Below are positions 40,779 through 49,016 of a DNA stretch of 64,000 nt, one piece after another. A model generated the notes under the pieces. It ran no database searches and had not been told where the DNA came from. It saw only the letters and a list, made by a program, of their open reading frames with translations. The translations under genes were made by a program, and so were the position numbers. Where the stretch lies: the NCBI GenBank assembly GCA_004134995.1, contig REGP01000006.1, forward strand, positions 124,001-188,000. The letters run 5' to 3'. This stretch comes from Oxalobacteraceae bacterium CAVE-383 (lineage in GTDB: Bacteria; Pseudomonadota; Gammaproteobacteria; Burkholderiales; Burkholderiaceae_D). Every line of letters begins with the position of its first letter. Position 1 is the stretch's first letter.

Positions 40779-41795
40779 CTAATGACCAAAGGATTGGTTC
40801 CTGCCATTTATCTTGGCGGCATAAAGCGCTTTATCGGCTTCCAGCAGTAATACGCTTGCATGCTCATTGAGGCCAACAGCGCGGATGGAGAAACCGACGC
40901 TGATGGTCAGATAGCCGGTATGCGAAGCGGAATGCGGTATTTCGAGGTTACGCACCCGTTCACATAATGCCTCTGTAAAGGCAGTTGCCTGTTTTAGTGT
41001 CATGCCGGCAGATAGTATGACAAACTCCTCGCCGCCATATCTCGCAAGAAAGTCTGAACTGCGAAGGAACGCCTGATCAAGGCAGATCGCAACATGTTTC
41101 AACGCCTCGTCACCGGCTTGGTGACCGTATATGTCATTGAAATCTTTGAAATGATCCACGTCAATCATTATCAAGGTGATTAATTCAGCAGTACGCCGGG
41201 CAATTCCCCATTGGATATCCAATTGCATATCAAAAAAACGGCGATTGTAAACCCCCGTCAGGCCATCCTTGATGGCAAGCTGTTCCAAGGCTAAGCGCAT
41301 CTGTTTGAGCGATTTGTTTTCCTCGCGCAAGCTCTGCTGTATCAATATCCTCGCCGTCACGTCTTTTTGAATGCCGATAAAGTTACTTACAGAACCACTT
41401 GTATCGTAAATCGGAGATATGCTTAATTCGTTCCAGAACATCGACCCGTCTTTACGGTAGTTTCGGACAACGACAAGACAATATTCTCCGTTTTCTATGG
41501 CTTCCCCGACGATCTTCAGTTCGGGTTGCTCACGGTCGTCGTTTTGCAAATAGCGGCAATTGATATTGGTAATTTCCTCAAACGAGTAGCCGGTCATTCG
41601 TTCGAATGCGGGATTGACGAATATCAACGGATTGTCGTCCCTGCGGCAGTCAGAAATGGTAATTCCATCTCGAGAGTCCGCGACTGCCTGCTGAAGAATT
41701 TCATTTTTCATATCCGCTCTAAGATGGTGAGATTTACGTAATAGCTTCATCGCCGACGTTGAAACAGGAACGCGATGTTCGCTTCCCGCTTTCAT
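40779..41795 (-). CDS. LOV-GGDEF diguanylate cyclase (predicted blue-light sensor)
   Basis: 338 residues: N-terminal linker, LOV-type PAS domain (about 33-150), coiled linker (about 150-172) and GGDEF (about 173-335). The LOV hallmark reads INCRYLQ with the adduct-forming Cys80; NYRKDGSMFWNELSISPI supplies the flavin-contacting Asn112 and Asn122; FIGIQKDVT supplies the conserved Gln143. The cyclase site is YGGEEF (254-258), intact. I infer flavin-dependent blue-light control of c-di-GMP synthesis. The start may instead be the ATG at 41711. Base composition is visibly less GC-rich than the flanking genes. Divergent from the PilZ gene. Confidence 0.9.
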   Translation of the reverse strand: MKAGSEHRVPVSTSAMKLLRKSHHLRADMKNEILQQAVADSRDGITISDCRRDDNPLIFVNPAFERMTGYSFEEITNINCRYLQNDDREQPELKIVGEAIENGEYCLVVVRNYRKDGSMFWNELSISPIYDTSGSVSNFIGIQKDVTARILIQQSLREENKSLKQMRLALEQLAIKDGLTGVYNRRFFDMQLDIQWGIARRTAELITLIMIDVDHFKDFNDIYGHQAGDEALKHVAICLDQAFLRSSDFLARYGGEEFVILSAGMTLKQATAFTEALCERVRNLEIPHSASHTGYLTISVGFSIRAVGLNEHASVLLLEADKALYAAKINGRNQSFGH

Positions 41796-42031
41796 GCGTT
41801 CACCAAGGATAATTCATATTTTATTCGCCAGATCAAATTCCGTGCGTCACCTTTTAGATCATGGCGCCGCGGACCTGAATTTTGAATTTGCCATGCCGCC
41901 GGTATGGTCCGCAAATTTCGGTGCAAAACAACACCATCAGGGTATGTTGCGAAATCGGGGGGAGCATGGTAAAACTCGCGACGAGAGCGCTTTTAAATGC
42001 CGGTTATTCATTTCAAATTAGAAAGTTAACT

Positions 42032-42931
42032 ATGACGGATGAAAATGGCGAAGAACAGAAGTCAGACGCGCCAACCACGCTGTTACAACCGGATGATGTT
42101 CCTATTGGAACGCCACTTGAATGGCCGATTGTCGACGCCGGTGGCATGCTCATGTTCGACAGAGGCGCGACTTTATCGAAGATGGAAGACCGCACATTTT
42201 TATTCCAACACTTTGAGCCGCACCGTGGTGACTTGGACATCAAACCTGCTTCCTCGTCGGCCAATGAAGACCCAGCTAACCAACAGGCACCAATAAGCGT
42301 CAAGGATTTGGACCTGACGATCGGTATGTCGCTCGGCATCCGCGCAAAGACTGGCAAGGGTGGGCCGATGCATTCGAGCAAGCTGATTGGCCTGGCCCAG
42401 AACCATACTTTATTTGTAATGTCGCCATTGGAGGCGGGCCAACCGCTATCCTTCCGGCAAGGCGAGCAAATGGAGGCGGTGGTTGTCTCGGCCAGGGCGG
42501 TATTCCTGTTCCTTTGCGCAGTCGGCACAGTGTGCTCCGTTCCCTTCAACTACCTGATATTGTCGGAACCATTCGGAATCCGCCGGCTTCGTTCGCGTAA
42601 ATCTGCTCGTACCCGTGTGAAGCTTGCTGTCAGGTATGCGGTTGCCGCAACAGGTACCGACTATGAAGGGCTCGGGATCGGATCTGACATTAGCCCAACG
42701 GGAATGTCGCTGGCGGCGCCGATGGAATTGGGTAAGGTAGGCGATCGTCTGCGCGTAGGGTTTCGGATCAAGACGGACGAATTCAATCTGGACATTGATG
42801 CTGTCGCGAACATCCGTAATGTGCAGAAGGGCGAGCCGCCTGATGAGCTGATCGTGCACGGAATCGAATTCGATCAGCTTGAATCAGAGCAGCAGATTGC
42901 ATTGAAGTGCTTCATACTTGACCAAAGCTAG
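42032..42931 (+). CDS. PilZ-domain c-di-GMP receptor, YcgR-like
   Basis: About 299 residues from the ATG at 42032 (frame open upstream to 41882; an ATG at 41966 is also possible). The first ~60 residues resemble N-terminal segments of other c-di-GMP proteins. Then comes a YcgR-type beta domain (LTIGMSLGIRAK...SARAVFLFLCAVGTVCS) and a PilZ domain with RKSARTR (RxxxR) and DISPTGM (D/NxSxxG), the c-di-GMP-binding signature. YcgR proteins act as flagellar brakes, but the target here is unknown. It is divergent from the LOV cyclase 240 bases away, suggesting a light-to-c-di-GMP output pair (inference). Confidence 0.85.
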   Translation: MTDENGEEQKSDAPTTLLQPDDVPIGTPLEWPIVDAGGMLMFDRGATLSKMEDRTFLFQHFEPHRGDLDIKPASSSANEDPANQQAPISVKDLDLTIGMSLGIRAKTGKGGPMHSSKLIGLAQNHTLFVMSPLEAGQPLSFRQGEQMEAVVVSARAVFLFLCAVGTVCSVPFNYLILSEPFGIRRLRSRKSARTRVKLAVRYAVAATGTDYEGLGIGSDISPTGMSLAAPMELGKVGDRLRVGFRIKTDEFNLDIDAVANIRNVQKGEPPDELIVHGIEFDQLESEQQIALKCFILDQS

Positions 42932-43039
42932 GTGTATGGATCAGGAATTCCCCGATACCCCTCCAAAAAAATGATCGATAAGATGAAACTGCTGAATCAA
43001 TCTTTCCGCGGTTCTACCGGTCATCGAAAGGGGTACATC

Positions 43040-43153
43040 ATGGGACATGCAATCAATCTTACGAACGCCGCGCTCATACTTCTCGACGCGCTGCTGATCT
43101 GGAGTTGCTGGGCTGTGGACAGGCACATGTTGGCGAAGCGCATTGAAAAATAA
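43040..43153 (+). CDS. Possible 37-residue membrane peptide
   Basis: A short open frame MGHAINLTNAALILLDALLIWSCW... with one membrane helix (about 7-24) and a basic C-terminus (HMLAKRIEK), preceded by AAAGGGG 7 bases before the ATG. The frame is also open upstream to 42932, but the ribosome-binding site favours this start. No family is recognised. It follows the PilZ gene and is convergent with the EF-hand gene. A GCGGACT/AGTCCGC hairpin (43160-43178) follows the stop. Confidence 0.45.
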   Translation: MGHAINLTNAALILLDALLIWSCWAVDRHMLAKRIEK

Positions 43154-43177
43154 ATACCGGCGGACTGTTGCAGTCCG

Positions 43178-43705
43178 CTAGCGCCTGCCACCCCAGTATT
43201 TTTCCGCGGCCGCGGAACCCTTGCTCAGGAAATCCGTTTCGGCTTGGTCGTCAATCTTGCCGTCGGCGCCGCGCACGTAAGTGTCCAGCAGTTTGTTGAA
43301 CAACATGCTGCCGCTGCTGTTGCTGGCTTTCACGCCGGCGACGTATTCTTCCACCGAGATGTGGCCATCTCCCGACTTGTCGAAATTCCGGAACATCTCT
43401 TGCGCTTGCGCGGCGTCGATCCCGACGCGTTTCATCTGCGCTTCGAATTCACTGGCGCTTAATAAATTGTCGTGATCGGCATCGGCCTGCACATGCATTT
43501 GCGGCGCCCAGGCTTCGCTCAGCGACATCGAGGAAAGGGAGGCAGTCGACATCGGCGTCACGCTGCTGCCCTGCGCGTTGCCGAGCGTGACGATGCTCGA
43601 TGTTTGCGATGCGCCGGTATCCGGCGGGGGCGCGAATGCCGCGCTGCCGTCGAAAACGGGCTGGTAGAACGCGACGGCGGGACTGCTTACGGCCGATATC
43701 GGCAT
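43178..43705 (-). CDS. EF-hand calcium-binding protein
   Basis: 175 residues. Two clear EF-hand loops, DADHDNLLSASEF and DKSGDGHISVEEY, and a third partial loop RGADGKIDDQAETDF follow an unstructured Ser/Ala/Pro-rich N-terminal half. There is no classical signal peptide. Bacterial EF-hand proteins of this layout are common in Burkholderiales and usually of unknown role (calcium buffering or signalling). Stand-alone gene. Confidence 0.85.
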   Translation of the reverse strand: MPISAVSSPAVAFYQPVFDGSAAFAPPPDTGASQTSSIVTLGNAQGSSVTPMSTASLSSMSLSEAWAPQMHVQADADHDNLLSASEFEAQMKRVGIDAAQAQEMFRNFDKSGDGHISVEEYVAGVKASNSSGSMLFNKLLDTYVRGADGKIDDQAETDFLSKGSAAAEKYWGGRR

Positions 43706-43765
43706 GACGGATCTCGCAAATTGAATGACGTATGCGTAAATCGGCAGAAATCGCGAAAACTTGAA

Positions 43766-44674
43766 TTAGGCCGGGCCGTCGGTCTCCGCGGCCTTCAGCC
43801 GTTCCAGGAACCAGCGCCCCGCGGGTCCCGGCGGCGCGGCCTTTCGATATACCGCCGACATCGGCATCAACGGCGTCGACGGCTGGAACGTCTCCAACCT
43901 GATTTCAACCAGCGCGCCGGATTCGAGATCCGGCTTCACCATCGCCAGCGGCATGATGCCCCAGCCGAAACCGGCGCGCAGAAATGCGTGCTTGGCGCCC
44001 AGATCGGCCAGGCGCCAGGTCTGCGTCGAAAACACCGAAAAATTCTTGCCCTCCGTCAGTTTGGAGCGGTCCGTCAGCACCAGCTGCACGTGCGGTTTCA
44101 GTTCGCGCGGACGGATCACGCGCCGCAGCGCGGCCAGCGGATAGGCGGGCGCGGCCACGGCAATCATCGGTACGTCGCGCAATTTTTCCGTCTCGAGTGC
44201 ATCGGGCGCATCCGGCATCGAACCGATAATGCCGAGCTGGCACATGCCGTCCATGACCGGCTGCACCACTGCACCCAGCGCTTCCACATACAGCCGCAGC
44301 GGCGTATGCGGAAACGCTTCGCGAAATGCGCCCACGGCAGCCGTCAGCGACGCCATCGGATACATGACATCCACCGCGACCGACAATTCCGGTTCCAGTC
44401 CCTCGGCGATGGTGCGCGCCTTGGCCTTGAAGGCATCCATGCTGCCGATCACGGTCCGCGCCTCACCCAGCAGGGCTATGCCTTCCTCGGTCAATCGCGG
44501 GTAGCGCCGCGAGCGATCGAACAGGGTCACGCCCAATTGGAATTCAAGCGCCGCCAGCGTTTGGCTGACCACGGATTGCGCGCGCCGCAGCTTGCGTCCC
44601 GCCGCGGAAAAGCTGCCTTCGTCGGCGGCCGCAATGAACGTACGCAATTGATCTGTCGAGACACCGTCCAGCAT
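43766..44674 (-). CDS. LysR-family regulator, divergent from pirin
   Basis: 302 residues from the ATG at 44674, which has an AGGAGCG ribosome-binding site; the longer open frame is not family-like. N-terminal winged helix: LRTFIAAADEGSFSAAGRKLRRAQSVVSQTLAALE. It has a LysR effector domain. It is divergent from the pirin gene with a 76-base gap, the classic arrangement for regulator and target, so it probably controls the pirin gene. Confidence 0.92.
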   Translation of the reverse strand: MLDGVSTDQLRTFIAAADEGSFSAAGRKLRRAQSVVSQTLAALEFQLGVTLFDRSRRYPRLTEEGIALLGEARTVIGSMDAFKAKARTIAEGLEPELSVAVDVMYPMASLTAAVGAFREAFPHTPLRLYVEALGAVVQPVMDGMCQLGIIGSMPDAPDALETEKLRDVPMIAVAAPAYPLAALRRVIRPRELKPHVQLVLTDRSKLTEGKNFSVFSTQTWRLADLGAKHAFLRAGFGWGIMPLAMVKPDLESGALVEIRLETFQPSTPLMPMSAVYRKAAPPGPAGRWFLERLKAAETDGPA

Positions 44675-44750
44675 GTATCGCTCCTGTAGATGGATTCCAT
44701 CGAAAGATATAGGCTTCCATGATGGATGTCCAGCGTTTAGACTTGCTGCC

Positions 44751-45608
44751 ATGAATACTACTTTCGCTCCGATTGCTTCCCATACGCCCGATGCCGCCGG
44801 CGGCCGCGATATCGTCGCGCGCACCCGGGGCAGAACCCATGGGCCGGTGACGCGGGTCTTCAGTCCCGGCGACATCGGGCAATTGGTCAAGCCTTTCGTC
44901 TTCCTCGATCATTTCGATTTCACGCCGGGCGCGCCGGGATTTCCGATGCATCCGCATTCGGGCATTGCGACCGTCAGCGTGCTGTTGTCGGGGGCGTTTT
45001 CTTATGAGGACACCACCGGCGCTTCGGGCGTGCTCGGCCCCGGCGGCGTCGAATGGATGCAGGCCGGCAACGGTGTCTGGCACGTCGGCGATCCGGTGGG
45101 CGCCGAGAAGCTGACCGGCTATCAGGTCTGGGTGGCGCTGCCGCGGGAGCGGGAAAACGGCGTTGCGCAAAGCCAGTATGTGGCCCCGGAAGATGTGCCC
45201 GATACGGGCGCGGCGCGCGTTATCCTCGGCAGCCACGGCGGCGCACACAGCACAGTGCTGGCCCCGGCCGGCATGAATCTGCTGCACGTCCGCTTGGCCG
45301 ATGGCCAGACCTGGCGCTATCAGCCGCCGGCCGGCCATACCGTGGCCTGGACGCATGTGCGCCAGGGCAGCCTGATGGTGGCGGATCAAACGCTGACGAA
45401 CGAGCTGGCGGTATTCAGCGAATCGGAAGCGGCGCTCGAATTCATCGCGCTGGGCGATGCGGAATTCATCTTCGGTTCCGCAGTGAAGCATCCGCATGAA
45501 CTGGTGATGGGCAGTTACTCGGTGCATACCTCGCCCGAAGCACTGGCGCGAGGCGAAACCGAAATCAGGCGCATCGGCAAGCAGTTGCGGGACCAGGGCA
45601 GGATTTGA
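44751..45608 (+). CDS. Pirin-family protein
   Basis: 285 residues, bicupin pirin fold. The N-terminal metal site is visible as HFDFTPGAPGFPMHPHSGIATVS (His-x-His), then GVEWMQAGNGVWH, both standard pirin motifs. Bacterial pirins include quercetin dioxygenases and redox-linked regulators; the role here is unknown. Start at 44751 (MNTTFAPIASH). Probably controlled by the divergent LysR protein. A strong terminator follows. Confidence 0.92.
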   Translation: MNTTFAPIASHTPDAAGGRDIVARTRGRTHGPVTRVFSPGDIGQLVKPFVFLDHFDFTPGAPGFPMHPHSGIATVSVLLSGAFSYEDTTGASGVLGPGGVEWMQAGNGVWHVGDPVGAEKLTGYQVWVALPRERENGVAQSQYVAPEDVPDTGAARVILGSHGGAHSTVLAPAGMNLLHVRLADGQTWRYQPPAGHTVAWTHVRQGSLMVADQTLTNELAVFSESEAALEFIALGDAEFIFGSAVKHPHELVMGSYSVHTSPEALARGETEIRRIGKQLRDQGRI

Positions 45609-45674
45609 TCAAGTTGGTATTTAAGAGCGCATGCCGGTTTGTTGCCGCCGCGCGATAGTGTCGATGTTCCAATG

Positions 45675-45707
45675 AAAAGCCCGCAAATTGCGTTTGCGGG
45701 CTTTTTT
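45675..45707 (+). terminator. Terminator after the pirin gene
   Basis: Perfect 13-bp stem AAAAGCCCGCAAA (45675-45687) / TTTGCGGGCTTTT (45693-45705) with a T run. The A run on its 5' side would also allow weaker termination in the other direction. Confidence 0.85.
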
Positions 45708-45713
45708 ATCGGC

Positions 45714-45739
45714 AAAAAAAAGACCGCCTGGAGGGGCGG
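45714..45739 (-). terminator. Terminator of the DUF4148 gene
   Basis: On the minus strand the stem CCGCC/GGCGG (45724-45728 with 45735-45739) is followed by eight Ts (the A run at 45714-45721). It lies about 45 bases after the DUF4148 stop. Confidence 0.7.
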
Positions 45740-45782
45740 CCAGAAATCACGAGGGGGCGTGAGAAAATCGATAAATCGAAAC

Positions 45783-46193
45783 TTATTCTTCAGGCGAAGG
45801 ATGGTGTTTCGAGGCAGCTTCTTCCGCTCTGGCTTGCAGCAGCTCCGCCTTCACCTGGGCGCGGGTCTTGCCGCTTTGGACCGGCTCTTTGTAGAAGATT
45901 TCCGGCGCTTCGCTGCTCGGCTGGAAACCGTCGGCACGCGCCTGAATCAGTTCCGCTTTCACTTGTGCACGGGTCTTGCCGCTCCGGGCGGGCTCTTTGT
46001 AGAAAATTTCGGGTGCTTCGCTGCTTGGCTGGAAGCCGTCGGCGCGTGCCTGGATCAGTTCTGCGCGCACTTGCGTGCGGGTTTTACCCGATGCATCGAC
46101 ACTGGTCGAAGCGGCGGAAGCGTTGACGCTGAAGGCTGTCAAACCGGCAGAGGAAAGCAGGACTGCGGCGACGAGCATGTTCTTGGTTTTCAT
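45783..46193 (-). CDS. DUF4148 exported protein with three internal repeats
   Basis: 136 residues with a Sec signal peptide (MKTKNMLVAAVLLSSAGLTAFSVNASA). Two full 36-residue repeats (35-70 and 71-106) and a third partial copy (from 107) follow, each starting SGKTRxQVxAELxQARA and containing SSEAPEIFYKEP. TRAQVxAEL is the DUF4148 hallmark; most members have a single copy. AGAGG lies 8 bases before the ATG at 46193. Function unknown. Divergent from a LysR gene. Confidence 0.88.
   Translation of the reverse strand: MKTKNMLVAAVLLSSAGLTAFSVNASAASTSVDASGKTRTQVRAELIQARADGFQPSSEAPEIFYKEPARSGKTRAQVKAELIQARADGFQPSSEAPEIFYKEPVQSGKTRAQVKAELLQARAEEAASKHHPSPEE
45825..46091 (-). repeat. 108-base coding tandem repeat (2.4 copies)
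   Basis: Repeat units 46091-45984, 45983-45876 and a truncated third (45875-45825) encode the 36-residue DUF4148 repeats. Protein identity between the first two is near complete, but many third codon positions differ, so the duplication is not recent or was followed by selection. Confidence 0.85.
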
Positions 46194-46419
46194 TTTCGGA
46201 CCTCTAAAGTTAGATTGTTGACGATGCAATAAATGACCTTGCGCCTGTCTGCCGGGGCGTTTGGCGGAGTCTTTATCCTGATCAACCGTTTCAACTTCAT
46301 TCATTCAAGATTCAGGATCGCTCTTTGATGGTCCCCAGTGTATTGACATTCTTTTGCGAAAAAAACAGTGCTGGAAACAATGTACTATTGCGTAATCTGC
46401 AATAGTTAAAGGGGCGGCA

Positions 46420-47334
46420 ATGGACAGGCTTCAGTCGATGCGGGTATTCGTGAAGGTGGCCGAGCAGGGAAATTTCGCGCGGGCGGCGATTCAGCTCGAT
46501 CTGTCGAACGCGGCGGTGACGCGTTACGTCGCGGATTTGGAGAACCACCTGGGCGTGCGGCTGCTGCATCGCAGTACGCGCAAACTGTCGTTGACGGAGA
46601 TCGGCCAGGAATACCTGAAGCGTTCGCGTCAGATTCTTGCCGAGGTTGAAGACGCGGATGCCGTTGCCACCTCGGTGGCCACGAATCCGCGCGGCATGCT
46701 CAAGCTGTATTCCCACATCAGTTTCGGCGAATTTCAATTGCCGCGTTTTTTGCCGCCCTACGCCGAGGCATTTCCGGACGTGACGCTGGATGTGACTTTG
46801 TCCGATCGAAGCGTCGATCTGGTGGAAGATGGATTCGATGTGGGAATTTATAACGACGCGCAGAATTTCAGCAGCGGCATGATCGCACGCCAACTGGGCG
46901 TCTCGCACGTCATCCTGTGCGCATCGCCGGATTATATCCGGCGCTTCGGTCTGCCGCGCACGCCGCAGGATTTATCGCGGCATACCTGCCTGAGTTACGC
47001 TTTTGAAAATTTGCGCGATTATTGGACCGTGATCGGCCCCGAGGGCAAGCTGGAGATTGAAGTCAAAAGCAAGCTGGTGGCGAATAATTCAGACTTGCTG
47101 AGCTACTGCGGCCGGTCGGGAATGGGGATTGTTCTGCGGCCCAGTTATACCTTGGGGGACGATCTGAAAAGCGGCCGGCTGGTGCGGATATTGCCGGCCT
47201 ATTATGCGCGTACGTTCAGCGTCACGCTGGCCTATCCGAGCCGGCGTTTGCTGTCCGCTACCGTGCGCAGTTTCGTCGATTTCATGACGCAGCAATTTCC
47301 GCAGCCGAACAGCGATCCATGGCTGGAACCGTAG
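46420..47334 (+). CDS. LysR-family regulator (DsdC/PtxR-type, CrgA-like group)
   Basis: 304 residues: winged helix MRVFVKVAEQGNFARAAIQLDLSNAAVTRYVADLENHLGVRLLHRSTRKLSLTEIG and a periplasmic-binding-type effector domain with DVGIYNDAQNFSSGMIARQLG. The MDRLQSMRVFVKV start and HRSTRKLSLTE motif place it in the large CrgA-like LysR group. It is divergent from the DUF4148 gene (226-base gap), a possible target. Convergent with the GGDEF gene, 15 bases away. Confidence 0.92.
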   Translation: MDRLQSMRVFVKVAEQGNFARAAIQLDLSNAAVTRYVADLENHLGVRLLHRSTRKLSLTEIGQEYLKRSRQILAEVEDADAVATSVATNPRGMLKLYSHISFGEFQLPRFLPPYAEAFPDVTLDVTLSDRSVDLVEDGFDVGIYNDAQNFSSGMIARQLGVSHVILCASPDYIRRFGLPRTPQDLSRHTCLSYAFENLRDYWTVIGPEGKLEIEVKSKLVANNSDLLSYCGRSGMGIVLRPSYTLGDDLKSGRLVRILPAYYARTFSVTLAYPSRRLLSATVRSFVDFMTQQFPQPNSDPWLEP

Positions 47335-47349
47335 TCAGGCGAGCACCGC

Positions 47350-48141
47350 TCAGGCCGCCATCGCCTTCTGCACCAGGTGCGGCGTCCAGCCGCTGAAAAT
47401 CGCCTGGTCCTTGCCGGCGTGCTTGGCTTTATAGACGGCCGCGTCGGCGCGTTTCATCAAGGCATGTTTTTCTTCGCCGGCCTGGTAGGCGGTGGCGCCC
47501 GCGCTGAAGGTCACGGGCAGCGAACGGCCTTCGTGCTCGCAGGGACGGGCCGCCAGTTCCGCCTGGATCCGCGCGATCGTGATCATTGCCTCGACCGGCG
47601 TGGTCGCCGGCAGCAGAATCACGAATTCTTCGCCGCCGAAACGCGCCAGCACATCCATGCTGCGCAGCGTGGTATTGACGATCCTGGCGAAATGCATCAG
47701 CACCGCGTCGCCGGCGACGTGGCCGTAATTGTCGTTGACCTGCTTGAAGTTATCGAGATCCAGCAATGCCACGCATAATGCAACGCCGCCGCGCGCGGCC
47801 CGCGCGAATTCGCGTTCGAATGCATCATCCAGGCCGCGCCGGTTCAGCGCGCCGGTCAATTGATCTTCGTGCACCAGTTCATCCATCTGCCGCAGCTGCG
47901 ATTCGAGCTGGCGAATGCGCGTCCGCGCTTGCGTCAGTTCGCGCTGCGCCTGGTCGGCGTCGTCGCGCAGGCGGCGATGGTCGGCCAACAGCATCGAGGT
48001 GGACAGGTTGCGCTGGACGCTGGTGGCGCCGTTGACGATTTTCTCGACGATATCGCGCAGCGGGGTATCGTTTTTCTTGAGGCGACGGGCATCTCCGCGG
48101 GCCAATACGGCGGCCATTTGTGCGGAATTCGATTTAAGCAT
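47350..48141 (-). CDS. Soluble GGDEF diguanylate cyclase
   Basis: 263 residues: an N-terminal ~95-residue helical region with a coiled coil (DHRRLRDDADQAQRELTQARTRIRQLESQLRQMDEL) and a GGDEF domain with DQLTGALNRRGLD, LDLDNFKQVNDNYGHVAGD and the active motif RFGGEEF. There is no membrane segment or recognisable sensor domain, so input may be dimerisation or a partner protein. An RxxD inhibitory site is not clear. Stand-alone gene. Confidence 0.92.
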   Translation of the reverse strand: MLKSNSAQMAAVLARGDARRLKKNDTPLRDIVEKIVNGATSVQRNLSTSMLLADHRRLRDDADQAQRELTQARTRIRQLESQLRQMDELVHEDQLTGALNRRGLDDAFEREFARAARGGVALCVALLDLDNFKQVNDNYGHVAGDAVLMHFARIVNTTLRSMDVLARFGGEEFVILLPATTPVEAMITIARIQAELAARPCEHEGRSLPVTFSAGATAYQAGEEKHALMKRADAAVYKAKHAGKDQAIFSGWTPHLVQKAMAA

Positions 48142-48336
48142 TTTGCGTAGCCCGTCGTGATGAACATAGCTCTATTACGGCGCACCGCTGTGTAACTTTA
48201 ACGCCCCTGCAAGTATTTACGTTTGCGTGCCTTGCCGGGTTCGGACAGGAATTCGAACGCCGTTGCCGTGGAGAAATAAATGCCGGCGGCAGCGCGCGGC
48301 AGGGATCGTAATCTGCGCGCGCGTGCCGGTGCGCAT

Positions 48337-48807
48337 TCACGGCAGCGGCAGCACGCCGGTGGCCTTGATTTCATCCAGGCAGACGCTGGACCGGACGCTG
48401 CCGACGCCGGCCACCCGCATCAGTTTTTCCATCAGAAAATGCGAAAGCGATTTCAGATCGTCGGCGGCGACCTTCAATACGTAATCGAAATCTCCCGTTA
48501 CCGAATAGCATTCGAGAACATGCGGCAGATCCGCGACCGCCTGGCGGAATTTTTCCAGATCGTGCGCATGCGTTTTTTCCATGGAGACATTGACGAAGGC
48601 GATCACCGACAGCCCCAGCGTTTCCGGATTGAGCCTGGTTTCGTAGCGGACGATGAAGCCTGCCGATTCCAGCCGGCGGTGGCGCCGGTGGCATTGCGCC
48701 GGCGACAGCCGGGTAATCGCGGCCAGCTCCAGATTCGATGCGCGGCCATGTTGCTGCAGATGGTCGAGAAGTTTTCGATCGATCGTATCGATATCCGATT
48801 TGTACAA
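48337..48807 (-). CDS. Lrp/AsnC-family regulator
   Basis: 156 residues: N-terminal helix-turn-helix (DRKLLDHLQQHGRASNLELAAITRLSPAQCHRRHRRLESAGFI) and a C-terminal RAM ligand-binding domain (VTGDFDYVLKVAADDL). Its gene is divergent from the TrpX-like binding protein-hppD-phhA run (209-base gap), so it probably senses an aromatic amino acid and controls that operon (inference from position and family). Confidence 0.92.
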   Translation of the reverse strand: MYKSDIDTIDRKLLDHLQQHGRASNLELAAITRLSPAQCHRRHRRLESAGFIVRYETRLNPETLGLSVIAFVNVSMEKTHAHDLEKFRQAVADLPHVLECYSVTGDFDYVLKVAADDLKSLSHFLMEKLMRVAGVGSVRSSVCLDEIKATGVLPLP

Positions 48808-49016
48808 GTTTGTCTCCTCTTGACGCGGTTACAGGAAATTAAATTTCCAAAAATAAGCTCAATGCGAGCAATATGAACATGAGCCTCATTACTTGATTTT
48901 GATGCGGAATGTTTCTATTTTTCAGCAATGAGATTGGGTACAGGTCAAAGAGTTTCCGTGCTGTAATATAAAAGCGTGTATTCGCTTTTCAATACAAAAC
49001 AACCGGAGGCAAAAAC

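Noticed and set aside
40571-43153. Genomic island with an att site at tRNA-Ser
   Set aside because: No integrase gene and no direct repeat of the tRNA 3' end found by eye downstream. Only the composition shift and position hint at transfer.
43160-43178. GCGGACT/AGTCCGC hairpin as an intrinsic terminator
   Set aside because: It has no T run on the plus strand and overlaps the EF-hand stop codon. At most a weak structure.
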